DNA of 64,000 nucleotides from Clostridium collagenovorans DSM 3089 (GCF_900130005.1 NZ_FQXP01000007.1:124001-188000), one strand, 5' to 3'. Counted from the stretch's first letter, positions 19,720 to 28,701 are shown. The notes: generated by a model not told the origin, from the sequence alone. A program made the numbers and translations.

Positions 19720-19790
19720 ATTTTATATAATTAATACTATTTAGACAATTAGGCACTTTCAGGTTACTGCTTAGTCACTTTTCAGTTACC
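19720..19790 (-). promoter_or_regulatory. Promoter of the oxidoreductase gene with two copies of a repeated upstream motif
   Basis: On the minus strand -35 TTGTCT (19748-19743) and -10 TAAAAT (19725-19720) are separated by exactly 17 bp. Directly upstream of, and touching, the -35 is AAGTGCCTAATTG preceded by GTAACCTGA (19749-19769). A second diverged copy (19771-19791, plus-strand TTAGTCACTTTTCAGTTAC) sits 22 bp further upstream. The same motif stands in the same position at the 22.0 kb promoter. Confidence 0.65.
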
Positions 19791-19799
19791 TATAGGTTT

Positions 19800-20537
19800 C
19801 TAGTTGAACCTTACACTAGATAAAAACTCCTTAGTTCTGTCCTCCTTAGGATTTAATAAAACATCTTCAGGTTTTCCTTCTTCAACTACTATCCCTTTAT
19901 CCATAAACACAATCTTATCTGCTATTTCTCTAGCAAAAGGTAATTCATGAGTAACAATAATCATAGTAGTATTATCCCTACTTAATTCTTTAATTACATT
20001 AAGAACCTCTAAAACCATTTCAGGATCCAATGCTGAAGTAGGTTCATCAAATAATATAACCTCTGGTTCTAATGCTATTGCTCTTGCTATAGCAGCTCTT
20101 TGTTTCTGACCACCAGATAAGTTCTTAGGATATACATCCTTTTTCATCTCCATATTTACCTTCTTAAGTATTTCTAATGATATTTCTTCACTTTGCTTCC
20201 TATCTAATTTCTTTACGGAAACTAATCCTTCCATAACATTTTCTAATACAGTTTTATTATTAAACAAATTAAAATTTTGAAATACCATAGCAGATTTTAA
20301 CCTTAAATTTTTCACATCACTACTAGTATAATTCTCTGCATCTATTTTAAAATCATCTATGCTTATTACACCCTTTGTAGGAACTTCTAAATAATTTAAA
20401 CATCTTAAAAAAGTAGATTTTCCTGAACCTGAAGGTCCTATAATTACTATAACCTCACCTTTTTTAACTTCTAAATCTATGCTCTTTAGTACCTCAAGAT
20501 CTCCATAATTCTTTTTTATACCTTCAACTCTAATCAT
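19800..20537 (-). CDS. Polar amino acid ABC importer, ATP-binding subunit (GlnQ type)
   Basis: 245 residues. Walker A GPSGSGKST, Q-loop VFQNFNLF, signature NLSGGQKQRAA, Walker B VILFDEPTSALDPEMV, switch His in IVTHELPFA, the standard profile of GlnQ/HisP/ArtP ATPases. It energises the fused binding-protein/permease encoded 10 bp upstream. Substrate within the polar amino acid class (for example cystine, glutamine, arginine) cannot be fixed from sequence. Confidence 0.95.
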   Translation of the reverse strand: MIRVEGIKKNYGDLEVLKSIDLEVKKGEVIVIIGPSGSGKSTFLRCLNYLEVPTKGVISIDDFKIDAENYTSSDVKNLRLKSAMVFQNFNLFNNKTVLENVMEGLVSVKKLDRKQSEEISLEILKKVNMEMKKDVYPKNLSGGQKQRAAIARAIALEPEVILFDEPTSALDPEMVLEVLNVIKELSRDNTTMIIVTHELPFAREIADKIVFMDKGIVVEEGKPEDVLLNPKEDRTKEFLSSVRFN

Positions 20538-20547
20538 AGAACCCCTC

Positions 20548-21981
20548 CTAATATACCGATAGTTTCTTTTCTATTATCTTTTGTAAATAGTTAAATATCT
20601 CTATTAGAATCCAATAGACAATAGCTACAGCTATGTAACTCTCAAAGAACCTATAGTTAGTAGATGCAACCATTTGTGCTTTTGCTAACATTTCTGCAAC
20701 TCCAATTGTAAATGCTAGTGAAGAACCCTTTACTATATCTATATATATATTTCCAATTGAAGGTATGGATATTCTAATAACCTGTGGTAATATTACTCTC
20801 TTTATAGATTGTATGTTAGTCATTCCTATAGATAAACAAGCCTCTATTTGCCCCTTATCCATGGCATTAAATGATCCTCTTAACACCTCAGAAATATATG
20901 CGGATGCATTTAATCCTAAAGCTATGTAAGTTGAAGTAAAACCACTCATACCCTTAAGTATTGGGAAGATCTGAGGAAGTCCAAAATATAATAAAAATAA
21001 CTGCACTAATAATGGTGTTCCCCTAAAGAAAGACACATATATGGATAGCATATTGCTCAAAATAGGAATATTTAAATATCTCACTATTGAGATAATTATA
21101 CCTACACTCAATCCTATAAGCATTGATATTATTGATAATAAAAGAGTTACTTTTATACCTGATAAAATTTCTCTAGATAACCTATTAAAAAAGCTATTAC
21201 TACTTTTAACCGTAACATCTGTATTAAGCCACTTATTAGAGATTTGCTTTAATGTACCGTCTTCCTCCATGGCATTTAAAACTTCATTTATCTCCTTTAC
21301 AAGCTTTGCATTATGCGTTGTTTTCTTAAAAACAAAAGCATTTGCTACCTTTTCAAAAGGTTCACCAACTAATTGTAGGGGTAGCTCTTTTTCATTTATA
21401 TTAATTAATGCTGATATTTTATCTATAACAACGGCATCTATTCTTCCAATTATTAAATCATTAAATGCTGAATCTGTACTTTGATATGTAATAATATTAG
21501 CTCCACTATTCTTGTTCTTTAACAACTCTTCATAGTTACTTCCTAAGTCAACTCCGACGTTTTTACCTTTTAAATCATCAATGGATTTTAATTCATCATT
21601 TCCTGCCTTAACTACTATTTGCGCTCCACTTTCCACATATGGATCTGCGAAATAATACTTTTCCTTTCTCTCATCTGTTATGGTTATTTGATTAGATATT
21701 ACATCTATCTTATCTGAATCAAGCATTCCAAAAAGTCCACTAAATGAAGCGTTTTTATGCTCAATGTTATATCCTAATCTCTTACCTATCTCACTCCAAA
21801 CATCTACCTCAAATCCTTTAACCTCATTCCCTTCCATGAAAGTAAAAGGATAGTAAGTTCCCGATGAACCTACTCTAACTGAATTATTATTGGTTTCGGT
21901 AGTATCCGCAAAAACCCCCACATTCATAGTTAAAAACATTAACACTATTGCAGTTAACATAATTCTTCCCATCTTCTTCAT
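20548..21981 (-). CDS. Amino acid ABC importer: substrate-binding domain fused to permease
   Basis: 477 residues. A signal peptide ending near VFADT is followed by an SBP family 3 domain (about 32-255, with YPFTFMEGNEVKGFEVDVW and later DDLKGKNVGVDLGSNYEE). Then a HisM/GlnP-type permease domain (about 265-477) with the EAA loop EVLRGSFNAMDKGQIEAC, an inverted form of the usual loop sequence EAA---G. SBP-permease fusions of this kind are known (Lactococcus GlnP, some streptococcal systems) and work as homodimers with one ATPase. First gene of a two-gene operon. Promoter at 22019-22047 carries the motif shared with the 19.7 kb promoter. Confidence 0.94.
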   Translation of the reverse strand: MKKMGRIMLTAIVLMFLTMNVGVFADTTETNNNSVRVGSSGTYYPFTFMEGNEVKGFEVDVWSEIGKRLGYNIEHKNASFSGLFGMLDSDKIDVISNQITITDERKEKYYFADPYVESGAQIVVKAGNDELKSIDDLKGKNVGVDLGSNYEELLKNKNSGANIITYQSTDSAFNDLIIGRIDAVVIDKISALININEKELPLQLVGEPFEKVANAFVFKKTTHNAKLVKEINEVLNAMEEDGTLKQISNKWLNTDVTVKSSNSFFNRLSREILSGIKVTLLLSIISMLIGLSVGIIISIVRYLNIPILSNMLSIYVSFFRGTPLLVQLFLLYFGLPQIFPILKGMSGFTSTYIALGLNASAYISEVLRGSFNAMDKGQIEACLSIGMTNIQSIKRVILPQVIRISIPSIGNIYIDIVKGSSLAFTIGVAEMLAKAQMVASTNYRFFESYIAVAIVYWILIEIFNYLQKIIEKKLSVY

Positions 21982-22018
21982 CCCTTTATCACCTCTCTAA
22001 TTTTAACTATACATAATA

Positions 22019-22135
22019 ATACTAATTTTAAATTTATTATTTAGCAATTAGGCACTTTTTTGTAACTGCATTTAATATAATTAAATATATTTATTTATAT
22101 TATTATATTTTCGACAATTTAGCAACTTAACTGAG
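22019..22135 (-). promoter_or_regulatory. Promoter of the amino acid importer with repeated upstream motif
   Basis: On the minus strand -35 TTGCTA (22047-22042) and -10 TAGTAT (22024-22019), spacer 17 bp. AAGTGCCTAATTG again touches the -35, preceded by GCAGTTAC (22048-22069). A second, shortened copy (plus-strand ACAATTTAGCAACTTAACTG, 22114-22133) lies about 70 bp upstream. Confidence 0.65.
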
Positions 22136-22225
22136 ATTACAATTATAAGTTCATACATTATATTCTTCTTGATTTCTTATCCTATATCTTTTACTCTTGT
22201 ATGATAATAATACTAATTTCCACAA

Positions 22226-22310
22226 TAAAAAAGCTGTTACATCAAGTAACTTACAAACAATATATAAATTATTACATATATTGTAGTATTTAACCTTAAT
22301 GTAACAGCTC
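22226..22310 (-). terminator. Terminator hairpin after the CPA1 antiporter gene
   Basis: AGCTGTTACAT (22232-22242) pairs perfectly with ATGTAACAGCT (22299-22309). A nested ACAATATAT/ATATATTGT stem occupies the loop, and a T run follows on the minus strand. Confidence 0.75.
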
Positions 22311-22412
22311 TATTATAATTTACTCATTTACTTAGCATTACTTCTATATGGAAATTTTTATATAGAAGTTACATATTAAATGTCAGTATAAAGAAATAGC
22401 ATACTGGATATA

Positions 22413-23843
22413 TTATTCTATTAAACTCTCTATATTATTACCACTTAGAACAAGAATATCTCCACTTCTTATTAAAGTTGATCCTTTGGGTACTAATATG
22501 TTACTTTCTCGTTTTATCATAACAATAAGTATATCCTCCGGGATATTTGCATCAATAATAGTTTTATTTACCCATTTATTATCTTCTGTTATGTTAACCT
22601 CTAGTAAAGCATTATTAATTTCTCCAGCATAATCATTAAATGTTTTCAATACAGAACTCTTATCTTCATTGTCAACTAAATTTAATAAGTTAGCTACTTT
22701 AGGTATAAGTGTCCCTTGTATTGAAACAGAAAATAATGCTATAAAAAATATTATATGAAATATATCATTTTCTATATTGACTCCATAGGTCACTGCAAGT
22801 ATTGCGAAAACAACTGATGCAGCTCCCCTAAGCCCAACCCACGATATAAATATTTTCTCTTTTATTGTAAATTTAAATGGACTAAGTATTATAAATGTGG
22901 ATAATGGCCTTGCAACTAATATCATAAATACAGATATAGCTACTGCAGTGCCTGTAACATATGTTAGTCTTGACGGGAAGGATAAAAGTCCTAACATAAA
23001 GAATAAAACCATTTGCATAATCCACGAAATTCCATCAAAGAAATGAAATATACTCTTCTTACGAGGTATTTTACTATTTCCTATTATTATACCTGCAATA
23101 TATACACTCAAATATCCATTTCCACCCAAAAATTCACTTAATGCATATGAAAGTATTGCAACTGCCATTACGAATATTGTATAAAAGCCTTCAATCTCAA
23201 AATTTGAATATCTAAGCACATATACCGTAAGCTTTGCAAGTAAAAAACCTATAATTAATCCAAATGCAATCTGTGTAACTATCATAGAAACTACTGTAAA
23301 TAAACTTAATTCACTAGGATTCTTCATTATAACTAACACTATAATAGTCATCATATAAGCTATTGGATCATTACTTCCACTTTCAACTTCCAAAAATGAT
23401 GCCAAGGATCCTTTTAAGTTTAGCTTTTGTGCCCTTAAAATTGCAAAAACTGATGCTGCGTCAGTAGAAGAAACTATAGCTCCTATTAAAAGTCCTTCTA
23501 ATACAGTGGTCTTTATTACTAAATTACAAAATAAACCTGTAAGTGCTGCCGTAATTATTACTCCTAAGGATGACATCAATATAGACGGAACTGCTACCGG
23601 TCTTGCCATCTTCCAGTTTGTACCGAACCCTCCATAAAACATAATAAATACTAATCCTATAGAACATAACTGATTAGTTAATGTATAATTATCAAAGTAA
23701 ATCCCAACAAGTCCATCTGATCCAAATAGCATTCCAAGTACAATGAATATTAGAAGAATTGGTACTCCAAATTTGTATAACACCTTAGTTGAAGTTATAC
23801 AAATAATTAATACTAAACCACTAATTATCATTAATTCAGTCAT
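22413..23843 (-). CDS. CPA1-family cation/proton antiporter (NhaP2/CvrA-like) with RCK-C domain
   Basis: 476 residues. About 12 membrane helices. The antiporter core shows IGAIVSSTDAASVFAIL (the CPA1 segment with conserved acidic residue), GNGYLSVYIAGIIIGN and SWVGLRGAASVVFAI. The C-terminus (about 400-476) resembles a TrkA-C/RCK-C domain, truncated at its end, ending SGNNIESLIE. Such proteins exchange K+ or Na+ for H+ across the membrane and are ligand-gated through RCK-C. Monocistronic. Ion specificity is not decidable here. Confidence 0.92.
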   Translation of the reverse strand: MTELMIISGLVLIICITSTKVLYKFGVPILLIFIVLGMLFGSDGLVGIYFDNYTLTNQLCSIGLVFIMFYGGFGTNWKMARPVAVPSILMSSLGVIITAALTGLFCNLVIKTTVLEGLLIGAIVSSTDAASVFAILRAQKLNLKGSLASFLEVESGSNDPIAYMMTIIVLVIMKNPSELSLFTVVSMIVTQIAFGLIIGFLLAKLTVYVLRYSNFEIEGFYTIFVMAVAILSYALSEFLGGNGYLSVYIAGIIIGNSKIPRKKSIFHFFDGISWIMQMVLFFMLGLLSFPSRLTYVTGTAVAISVFMILVARPLSTFIILSPFKFTIKEKIFISWVGLRGAASVVFAILAVTYGVNIENDIFHIIFFIALFSVSIQGTLIPKVANLLNLVDNEDKSSVLKTFNDYAGEINNALLEVNITEDNKWVNKTIIDANIPEDILIVMIKRESNILVPKGSTLIRSGDILVLSGNNIESLIE

Positions 23844-24437
23844 ATAATTCCCCCTTTTCTATATTAATTTATAAAAAAATATATAATATATTTACATTAT
23901 CAATATTACGTTTACTAACTTTTAATTTATCTTATTATTTTAGTACTATTACCTCCATAATCTATATCTCAATAAGTAAAATTTATATCTTTCAAACTAT
24001 CAATAGGTATTTCTTATCAATCAAAATATTTTTATAGAGTAAATTAATACTATTATTAATTTACTCTTATCCATCACTAATATTATTGATTAAAATTACA
24101 TATATCTTTTACTTGTCGAGAATTTTGATTTATATCTTATGTTTATAAATACTACTTTACACTTAAATAAAAATATACTCACTTATTATTATACAATACT
24201 TACAGTAATATTTTTACTGCAAAATAATATTAATATTACTATTTTTAAAATATTTTGTTAATTATCATTTTAGTTGTTTTATTAAAAAGCATTAATCAAC
24301 TTGAATTAACCCTATAAAAACGTCATTTGTTTATTATATTTCTATCCGTAACTATTATGAATAAAATTATTTTTCTTTTATCTATATATTAACATAATCC
24401 TCTCAGTTATATTTTTTCTATATTTGTTATAAAAAAT
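23844..24437. other. 594-base AT-rich intergenic region; one perfect hairpin
   Basis: No supported coding sequence on either strand. It contains the antiporter promoter region. A perfect 12-bp inverted repeat (AGAGTAAATTAA at 24036-24047, complement at 24056-24067, 8-nt loop) has no T run and is unexplained. Confidence 0.5.
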
Positions 24438-24465
24438 AAAGAGTACACCTCATGCACTCCTTACT
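24438..24465 (-). terminator. Intrinsic terminator
   Basis: On the minus strand GAGTGCA-TGAGG-TGTACTC (one G-T pair) is followed by TTTATTTTTT. It lies downstream of the pentapeptide remnant and probably ends the MFS transcript. Confidence 0.75.
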
Positions 24466-24477
24466 TTTACTCAATTA

Positions 24478-24726
24478 TTATTTCCATGTTACTGGATAAT
24501 CTAAATATTGTGGTAGTTTTGTATTTCTATTACCCTTAGCTGCATTAATTTGTCCTTGTGTCAGAAAAACTGCTTCTCTTAAATCTGCATTACTGAAATT
24601 TGTCTCTCTTGTATCCGCACCTAAAAAACCTGTTCCATCAAATGTAAACTTAATCCCTTTCATAAGTTGAGATATAACCTTTAATAGATTTTCAATGCTC
24701 TTCTTGTAAATATTACAGCCTCTCAT
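24478..24726 (-). pseudogene. 3' remnant of a pentapeptide-repeat protein gene
   Basis: 82 codons without a convincing ribosome binding site before the ATG. The C-terminal half reads GADTRETNFSNADLREAVFL, i.e. A(D/N)LxX pentapeptide repeats, then LTQGQINAAKGN and a closing LPQYLDYPVTWK. This is the characteristic C-terminal tail of full-length pentapeptide-repeat proteins of about 200-280 residues. The first about 30 residues are not pentapeptide-like. Most of the repeat helix is missing. It starts 21 bp after the MFS stop, so the upstream part was probably lost in a deletion. Confidence 0.7.
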
Positions 24727-24747
24727 TATTTAAATTCTCATTTGAAT

Positions 24748-26013
24748 TTATACTTGCTCTATTGATATCTTTTCACAATCTTCTAATTTACTAAAAACCT
24801 TTTTTGATATTATTACTATTATTCCCCCAGCTAAAAATGCTCCAAAAATTATTAATGAAATATCATTCTTTAAAACCTCAAAAACATACCCATAGAATAC
24901 TTGTCCAATAGGTTGAGCACACATACCTATAGCTAAACAAATTGATATTACCTTACCAATTAAATTTCCTGGTGTTTCACCTTGTATAAAGGTTATCATT
25001 TGAATGCTAAATACAGTGGATATAGTCATAATAAAAAAGCAACAAACAGTAATAACAACATATGAAATATTCACTGGCATTTCAAACATAAGAGTTAATC
25101 CCATAGGAATTAGCGCTAGTATATCCCAAAATAAAATTCTATAACTAGTAGATATTTTTAAATTTTTAAATAATAATCCTATTAGAATACCACCACATAA
25201 TCCCCCTAAGGCGATTACCCCTTGAGTTATGCCATAAGCTTGACTAGACATATTCAAAGTAGTTGTAATAATAACTGGTATTCCTATTATTATCATCGAG
25301 GTTAGAAACAAATTGAAAAGCGAAATTATAATAATAGTTTTAAAAAGCACTGGCTTTTCTTTAATAATAAAACTTACACTTGTCTTTATATCATCTTTTA
25401 CTATAGCAATCATACTTGATTTGCTCTCATTCTTCACATAAGGTATTTTCATAATCATTTCCATAATTACAGCTAAAATAAAACATACTATGCTCGCTAT
25501 TAATATTGGTAGTAATCCATATACCCCGTATAAAAGCCCACCTATTATTGGCCCAATTAAATTCGCTAAAGCACTAACCTGATTAATAATTGCATTTCCC
25601 TTTAGTAAGTTTTCTTTATCTACTAAAAAAGGTAAACTAGCTTGAACTGATGGCTGGTATGCTCCCTGTATTCCATATAAAATCATTAAAGTTATAATTA
25701 TTAAAAAAACTAAGTTTGTCTTTCCAATAAAAATCGTAAAAGTCACCATCACTAAGGCTGTAACAAAATCTAATGCCACCATAATATATTTTTTATTAAC
25801 TCTATCTGCTATAATTCCACCAAATGGAGTTAAGATAATCATAGGAATGAAAGAGCACGCTGATACTAATCCAAATAATGCAGCTGATCCAGTCTCCTCT
25901 AAGAGATATAATGGTAAAGCAAATCTTAAAATTGCATTTCCAAAAAGAGAAATTATCTGCCCTATCACCATTATCATAAAGTTTTTGTTTAAAAGTTTTG
26001 TGTTATTTCCCAT
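24748..26013 (-). CDS. MFS transporter, MFS_3/macrolide-efflux-like group
   Basis: 421 residues with 12 membrane helices. The loop between helices 2 and 3 reads GGIIADRVNKK (MFS motif A form), and the N-terminal FMIMVIGQIISLFGNAILRFALPLYL resembles the MefA/Cmr-type group. It probably exports a small toxic compound by proton exchange. The gene is 74 bp downstream of a TetR-family gene on the same strand, with a matching operator in the gap, so the TetR protein probably controls it. Confidence 0.9.
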   Translation of the reverse strand: MGNNTKLLNKNFMIMVIGQIISLFGNAILRFALPLYLLEETGSAALFGLVSACSFIPMIILTPFGGIIADRVNKKYIMVALDFVTALVMVTFTIFIGKTNLVFLIIITLMILYGIQGAYQPSVQASLPFLVDKENLLKGNAIINQVSALANLIGPIIGGLLYGVYGLLPILIASIVCFILAVIMEMIMKIPYVKNESKSSMIAIVKDDIKTSVSFIIKEKPVLFKTIIIISLFNLFLTSMIIIGIPVIITTTLNMSSQAYGITQGVIALGGLCGGILIGLLFKNLKISTSYRILFWDILALIPMGLTLMFEMPVNISYVVITVCCFFIMTISTVFSIQMITFIQGETPGNLIGKVISICLAIGMCAQPIGQVFYGYVFEVLKNDISLIIFGAFLAGGIIVIISKKVFSKLEDCEKISIEQV

Positions 26014-26033
26014 ATTGTCCCCCTTATAAATAT

Positions 26034-26056
26034 TACATACATTCGTTTGGTATGTA
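26034..26056. promoter_or_regulatory. TetR-type operator before the MFS gene
   Basis: Perfect 7-bp arms TACATAC and GTATGTA separated by 9 bp containing TTCGTT. The sequence is nearly identical to the site upstream of tetR at 26757-26779. Confidence 0.8.
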
Positions 26057-26087
26057 TAGCTTTAAAATTAAACTGCCGACATGGCAG

Positions 26088-26744
26088 TTACTTTTTACTA
26101 TCTTCAATTATACTACGATACATTTCCATTACATCATAGAACTCTTCATTTAATATAGGTAGTCCTACCCCTATTAACATTTCTTTTAAAAATTCAAATT
26201 TACTTTTAAATTCCTCTTTGCTTACAAAGAATATTGACGGATTCATCCACACATTCATTAGTATAAGAAAACTCTCCGCAAGTTCCTTTGGATTTTTAGT
26301 ATTTATAGAGCCATCTTCTACACCTTCTCTTATTAAAGGTTCTATAAGAAGTGGAACAATTTCCTCTACAACATCAAAAATCTGTTGAGTTAAAATCCTT
26401 GGGTTCTTCATTAAATTAGGCGCTGCTTTAACTAACTTTTCTTGTGCTGGATTTTTTAATGACTTAAGTAATGCTCTTTTTAACTTTTCTAATCCATTTA
26501 AACTAGTATCTTTACTTAAATCTAAAGCATCTTCACCTGAACCCGCAAAGATTCTAGGTATTACAGCCTCTAGTATTTCTTCCTTTGATTTAAAATGGTG
26601 ATAAATTGCACCCTTACTTAAATCCCCTAGCTCATCTACAATATCCTGAATAGTTGTATTATCATAGCCCTTTTTTAAAAAAAGCTCCATAGAAGTATCT
26701 AAAATACGATTTATTGTAATCTCTGGATTTTTATTTCTTGCCAT
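26088..26744 (-). CDS. TetR/AcrR-family transcriptional repressor
   Basis: 218 residues. N-terminal helix-turn-helix (about 8-55) with TIQDIVDELGDLSKGAIYHHFKSKEEIL, the TetR recognition-helix pattern; the rest is an all-alpha ligand-binding domain. The ATG has CGGAGG upstream. Two near-identical operators flank the gene (26757-26779 before it, 26034-26056 before the MFS gene), so autoregulation plus control of the exporter is likely. Inducer unknown. Confidence 0.94.
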   Translation of the reverse strand: MARNKNPEITINRILDTSMELFLKKGYDNTTIQDIVDELGDLSKGAIYHHFKSKEEILEAVIPRIFAGSGEDALDLSKDTSLNGLEKLKRALLKSLKNPAQEKLVKAAPNLMKNPRILTQQIFDVVEEIVPLLIEPLIREGVEDGSINTKNPKELAESFLILMNVWMNPSIFFVSKEEFKSKFEFLKEMLIGVGLPILNEEFYDVMEMYRSIIEDSKK

Positions 26745-26756
26745 ATTATCCTCCGT

Positions 26757-26779
26757 TACATACTTTCGTTCGGTATGTA
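26757..26779. promoter_or_regulatory. TetR-type operator upstream of the tetR gene
   Basis: TACATAC, 9 bp containing TTCGTTC, GTATGTA; perfect 7-bp arms 13 bp before the tetR start. Same spacing and core as the site at 26034-26056. Confidence 0.82.
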
Positions 26780-26780
26780 T

Positions 26781-26822
26781 CCATAGTACTATTGATTTCT
26801 TTTTTAGTCAATAGTACTATGG
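26781..26822. repeat. Perfect 15-bp inverted repeat next to the tetR operator
   Basis: CCATAGTACTATTGA (26781-26795) and its exact complement (26808-26822) with a 12-nt loop containing six T. It ends one base from the operator. A T-rich tract follows on the plus strand only, where there is no gene to terminate. On the minus strand it lies between the oxidoreductase gene and tetR and could end the oxidoreductase transcript despite lacking a T run. Confidence 0.75.
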
Positions 26823-26866
26823 ATTTTTGTACTTCTTTTTGCCTAATAAAATATATATTTACTAAT

Positions 26867-28300
26867 CTATATAAGATCTTTAGTTGCAGGACTTCCTATT
26901 AGTCGTCCCTTATAATCAAATCTTGAGCCATGACATGGACAATCCCATGTTAATTCATCTGCATTCCAATTAAGTTGACATCCTAAATGGCTACATTTTG
27001 TTGATACAACAAATTCCCTTCCTTCATTATTTTTATAAACTCCAACCTTTTCTCCATTATATTCAACAATTCCTGCATGACCATTTTTAATATGTTCTAT
27101 TTTACTGCTAGGTATATATATTTTTTGTGCAATAAAGTTTTTAGCCGTTTCGCTAATATCTTTAGCAATATTATTTATTGATAATGATAAATCAAATCTT
27201 TTAGGAGAAAATATATCTGAAAAATCATTTTTATTTTCTAATATCATATCTGATATTATCATGGCTGACACCATTGAACTTGTCATTCCCCATTTATTAA
27301 ATCCCGTGGCAACATATGTATTAGGTGTTTCATCAGAATATTTTCCTATGTAAGGTATACCGTCTATAGTCATACAGTCTTGAGCTGACCAATAGTATTT
27401 TTCCTTTGCTTTTGGATACAACTTCTTAGCAGCTTCTCTTAACTTATTATAATTTCCACCCTCTTCATTCTCTCCAGTTCTTTGCTTTACGCCTCCTAAC
27501 AATAATAAATCCTTATAATTTCTAAAAGAGTAACCATCATTATTAGCATCTATATACATTCCATCAATATCCCTTACATTTTCTAAGGCTATAACATGTG
27601 CTCTTTCTTGATGCATCCTTAAAAAATAATATCCTGGTGTATTCATTATTGGATAATGTGTTGCAACTACTATATGGTTCGCCATTATATTTCCATTGTT
27701 TGTAATTACTAAATTTTCTTTAATTTCTATTGCTCTAGTATTTTCATAAATAATTAGATCCTTTGCAATATCCTTTAAAAATTTAAGAGGATTAAATTGT
27801 GCTTGATTACTAAACCTAATAGCACCCTTTATTTCAAATGGAAGCTTAATCTTCTCTACAAATTCAGCATTAATGCCAATTTTATTAGCCGCTCTTACCT
27901 CCTCTTTAATACTCTCTATGTCATTCAAAGAATATATATATGCTGATTTTTCTTCAAAATCACACTCTATTTTTCTTTCTTCAATAATTTCTTTATATTT
28001 TTTTATAGCAAGTTCATTTGCTTTTGCATATTGTCTAGCCTTTTCTTCCCCAAATTCTGATATTAATTTATGATAAATTAAACCATGTTGAGATGTTATC
28101 TTTGCAGTAGTATTCTTTGTATTACCACTAGCTACCTCAGCTGCATCAATTAAAATTACATCTTTCCCCTTTTGTTTTAACATATATGCTGTTAATATAC
28201 CTGTTATTCCTGCACCAATAATTAAAATATCAGTTTTTATATTTTTACTTAAAACTTCCCTTTTTCTAATTCTACAACTTTCACTCCATACTGATTCCAT
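26867..28300 (-). CDS. FAD-dependent oxidoreductase with C-terminal Rieske domain
   Basis: 477 residues. The N-terminal DAO-type FAD domain has the dinucleotide-binding motif IIGAGITGILTAYMLKQKG and ATGFNKWGMTSS near the end of the flavin domain. The C-terminal Rieske [2Fe-2S] domain (about 400-477) has CSHLGC (Cys-x-His) and CPCHGSRFD (Cys-x2-His). This architecture is found in Bacillus YhfW-like proteins. The Rieske domain probably passes electrons to or from the flavin; the substrate is unknown. Cytoplasmic (no signal peptide). The ATG has AAGAGGTG upstream. Confidence 0.92.
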   Translation of the reverse strand: MESVWSESCRIRKREVLSKNIKTDILIIGAGITGILTAYMLKQKGKDVILIDAAEVASGNTKNTTAKITSQHGLIYHKLISEFGEEKARQYAKANELAIKKYKEIIEERKIECDFEEKSAYIYSLNDIESIKEEVRAANKIGINAEFVEKIKLPFEIKGAIRFSNQAQFNPLKFLKDIAKDLIIYENTRAIEIKENLVITNNGNIMANHIVVATHYPIMNTPGYYFLRMHQERAHVIALENVRDIDGMYIDANNDGYSFRNYKDLLLLGGVKQRTGENEEGGNYNKLREAAKKLYPKAKEKYYWSAQDCMTIDGIPYIGKYSDETPNTYVATGFNKWGMTSSMVSAMIISDMILENKNDFSDIFSPKRFDLSLSINNIAKDISETAKNFIAQKIYIPSSKIEHIKNGHAGIVEYNGEKVGVYKNNEGREFVVSTKCSHLGCQLNWNADELTWDCPCHGSRFDYKGRLIGSPATKDLI

Positions 28301-28423
28301 AAAATCACCTCTTGCCTTTAGTATCTCATTTCTCTGACTATACTATACAAGGTTAATTTCAAAGGTTTTCATTGTACCTTATACATTTTACTTATACTTT
28401 AAAAATTATATTTTTACTTATAA

Positions 28424-28465
28424 AAAATAGCCTTAACCAAGTACCCCCTACGGCTAAGACTATAA
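28424..28465 (-). terminator. Intrinsic terminator, member of a recurring hairpin family
   Basis: On the minus strand TAGTCTTAGCC pairs (two G-T) with GGTTAAGGCTA and is followed by TTTTTT. The AGCCTTA/TAAGGCT core and flanks resemble elements at 38276, 39592 and 47124. It lies downstream of the group II intron remnant, the last sense-strand feature. Confidence 0.7.
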
Positions 28466-28512
28466 TCTGATTATATAATTCCTTCTTCTTAAATCATATG
28501 AGTAAGTTTAAT

Positions 28513-28635
28513 CTACAAAATTAAAAATTTCCTTATTAACAAAATTACCCTTATATCTTCAACCTCTTTATAAACTACTCCTATTAGCTTATCATTGTTT
28601 ACGGTATCAAAGTACCTTTCTAAATCAATATCCAC
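28513..28635 (-). pseudogene. Group II intron reverse transcriptase/maturase fragment
   Basis: About 40 codons encode VDIDLERYFDTVNNDKLIG and then KEVEDIRVILLIRKFL. This is the RT domain motif of group II intron-encoded proteins (usual form DIDLEKFFDTVNHDKL, then RVLxLIRKFL), including the first catalytic Asp region. The upstream codons (28636-28695) and the end are unrelated, and no YxDD, maturase or HNH region is present nearby. It is a decayed scrap of a retroelement. Confidence 0.72.
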
Positions 28636-28701
28636 TGGTATTTTAAATTTGTATGTTATGTTTCTTATCAAATATAAATAAAATTCTAAATACACTTAAA
28701 A

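Noticed and set aside
28441..28512. A larger group II intron with domain V
   Set aside because: No GAGC...GUUC-type domain V was recognisable around the RT fragment, so only the protein scrap is reported.
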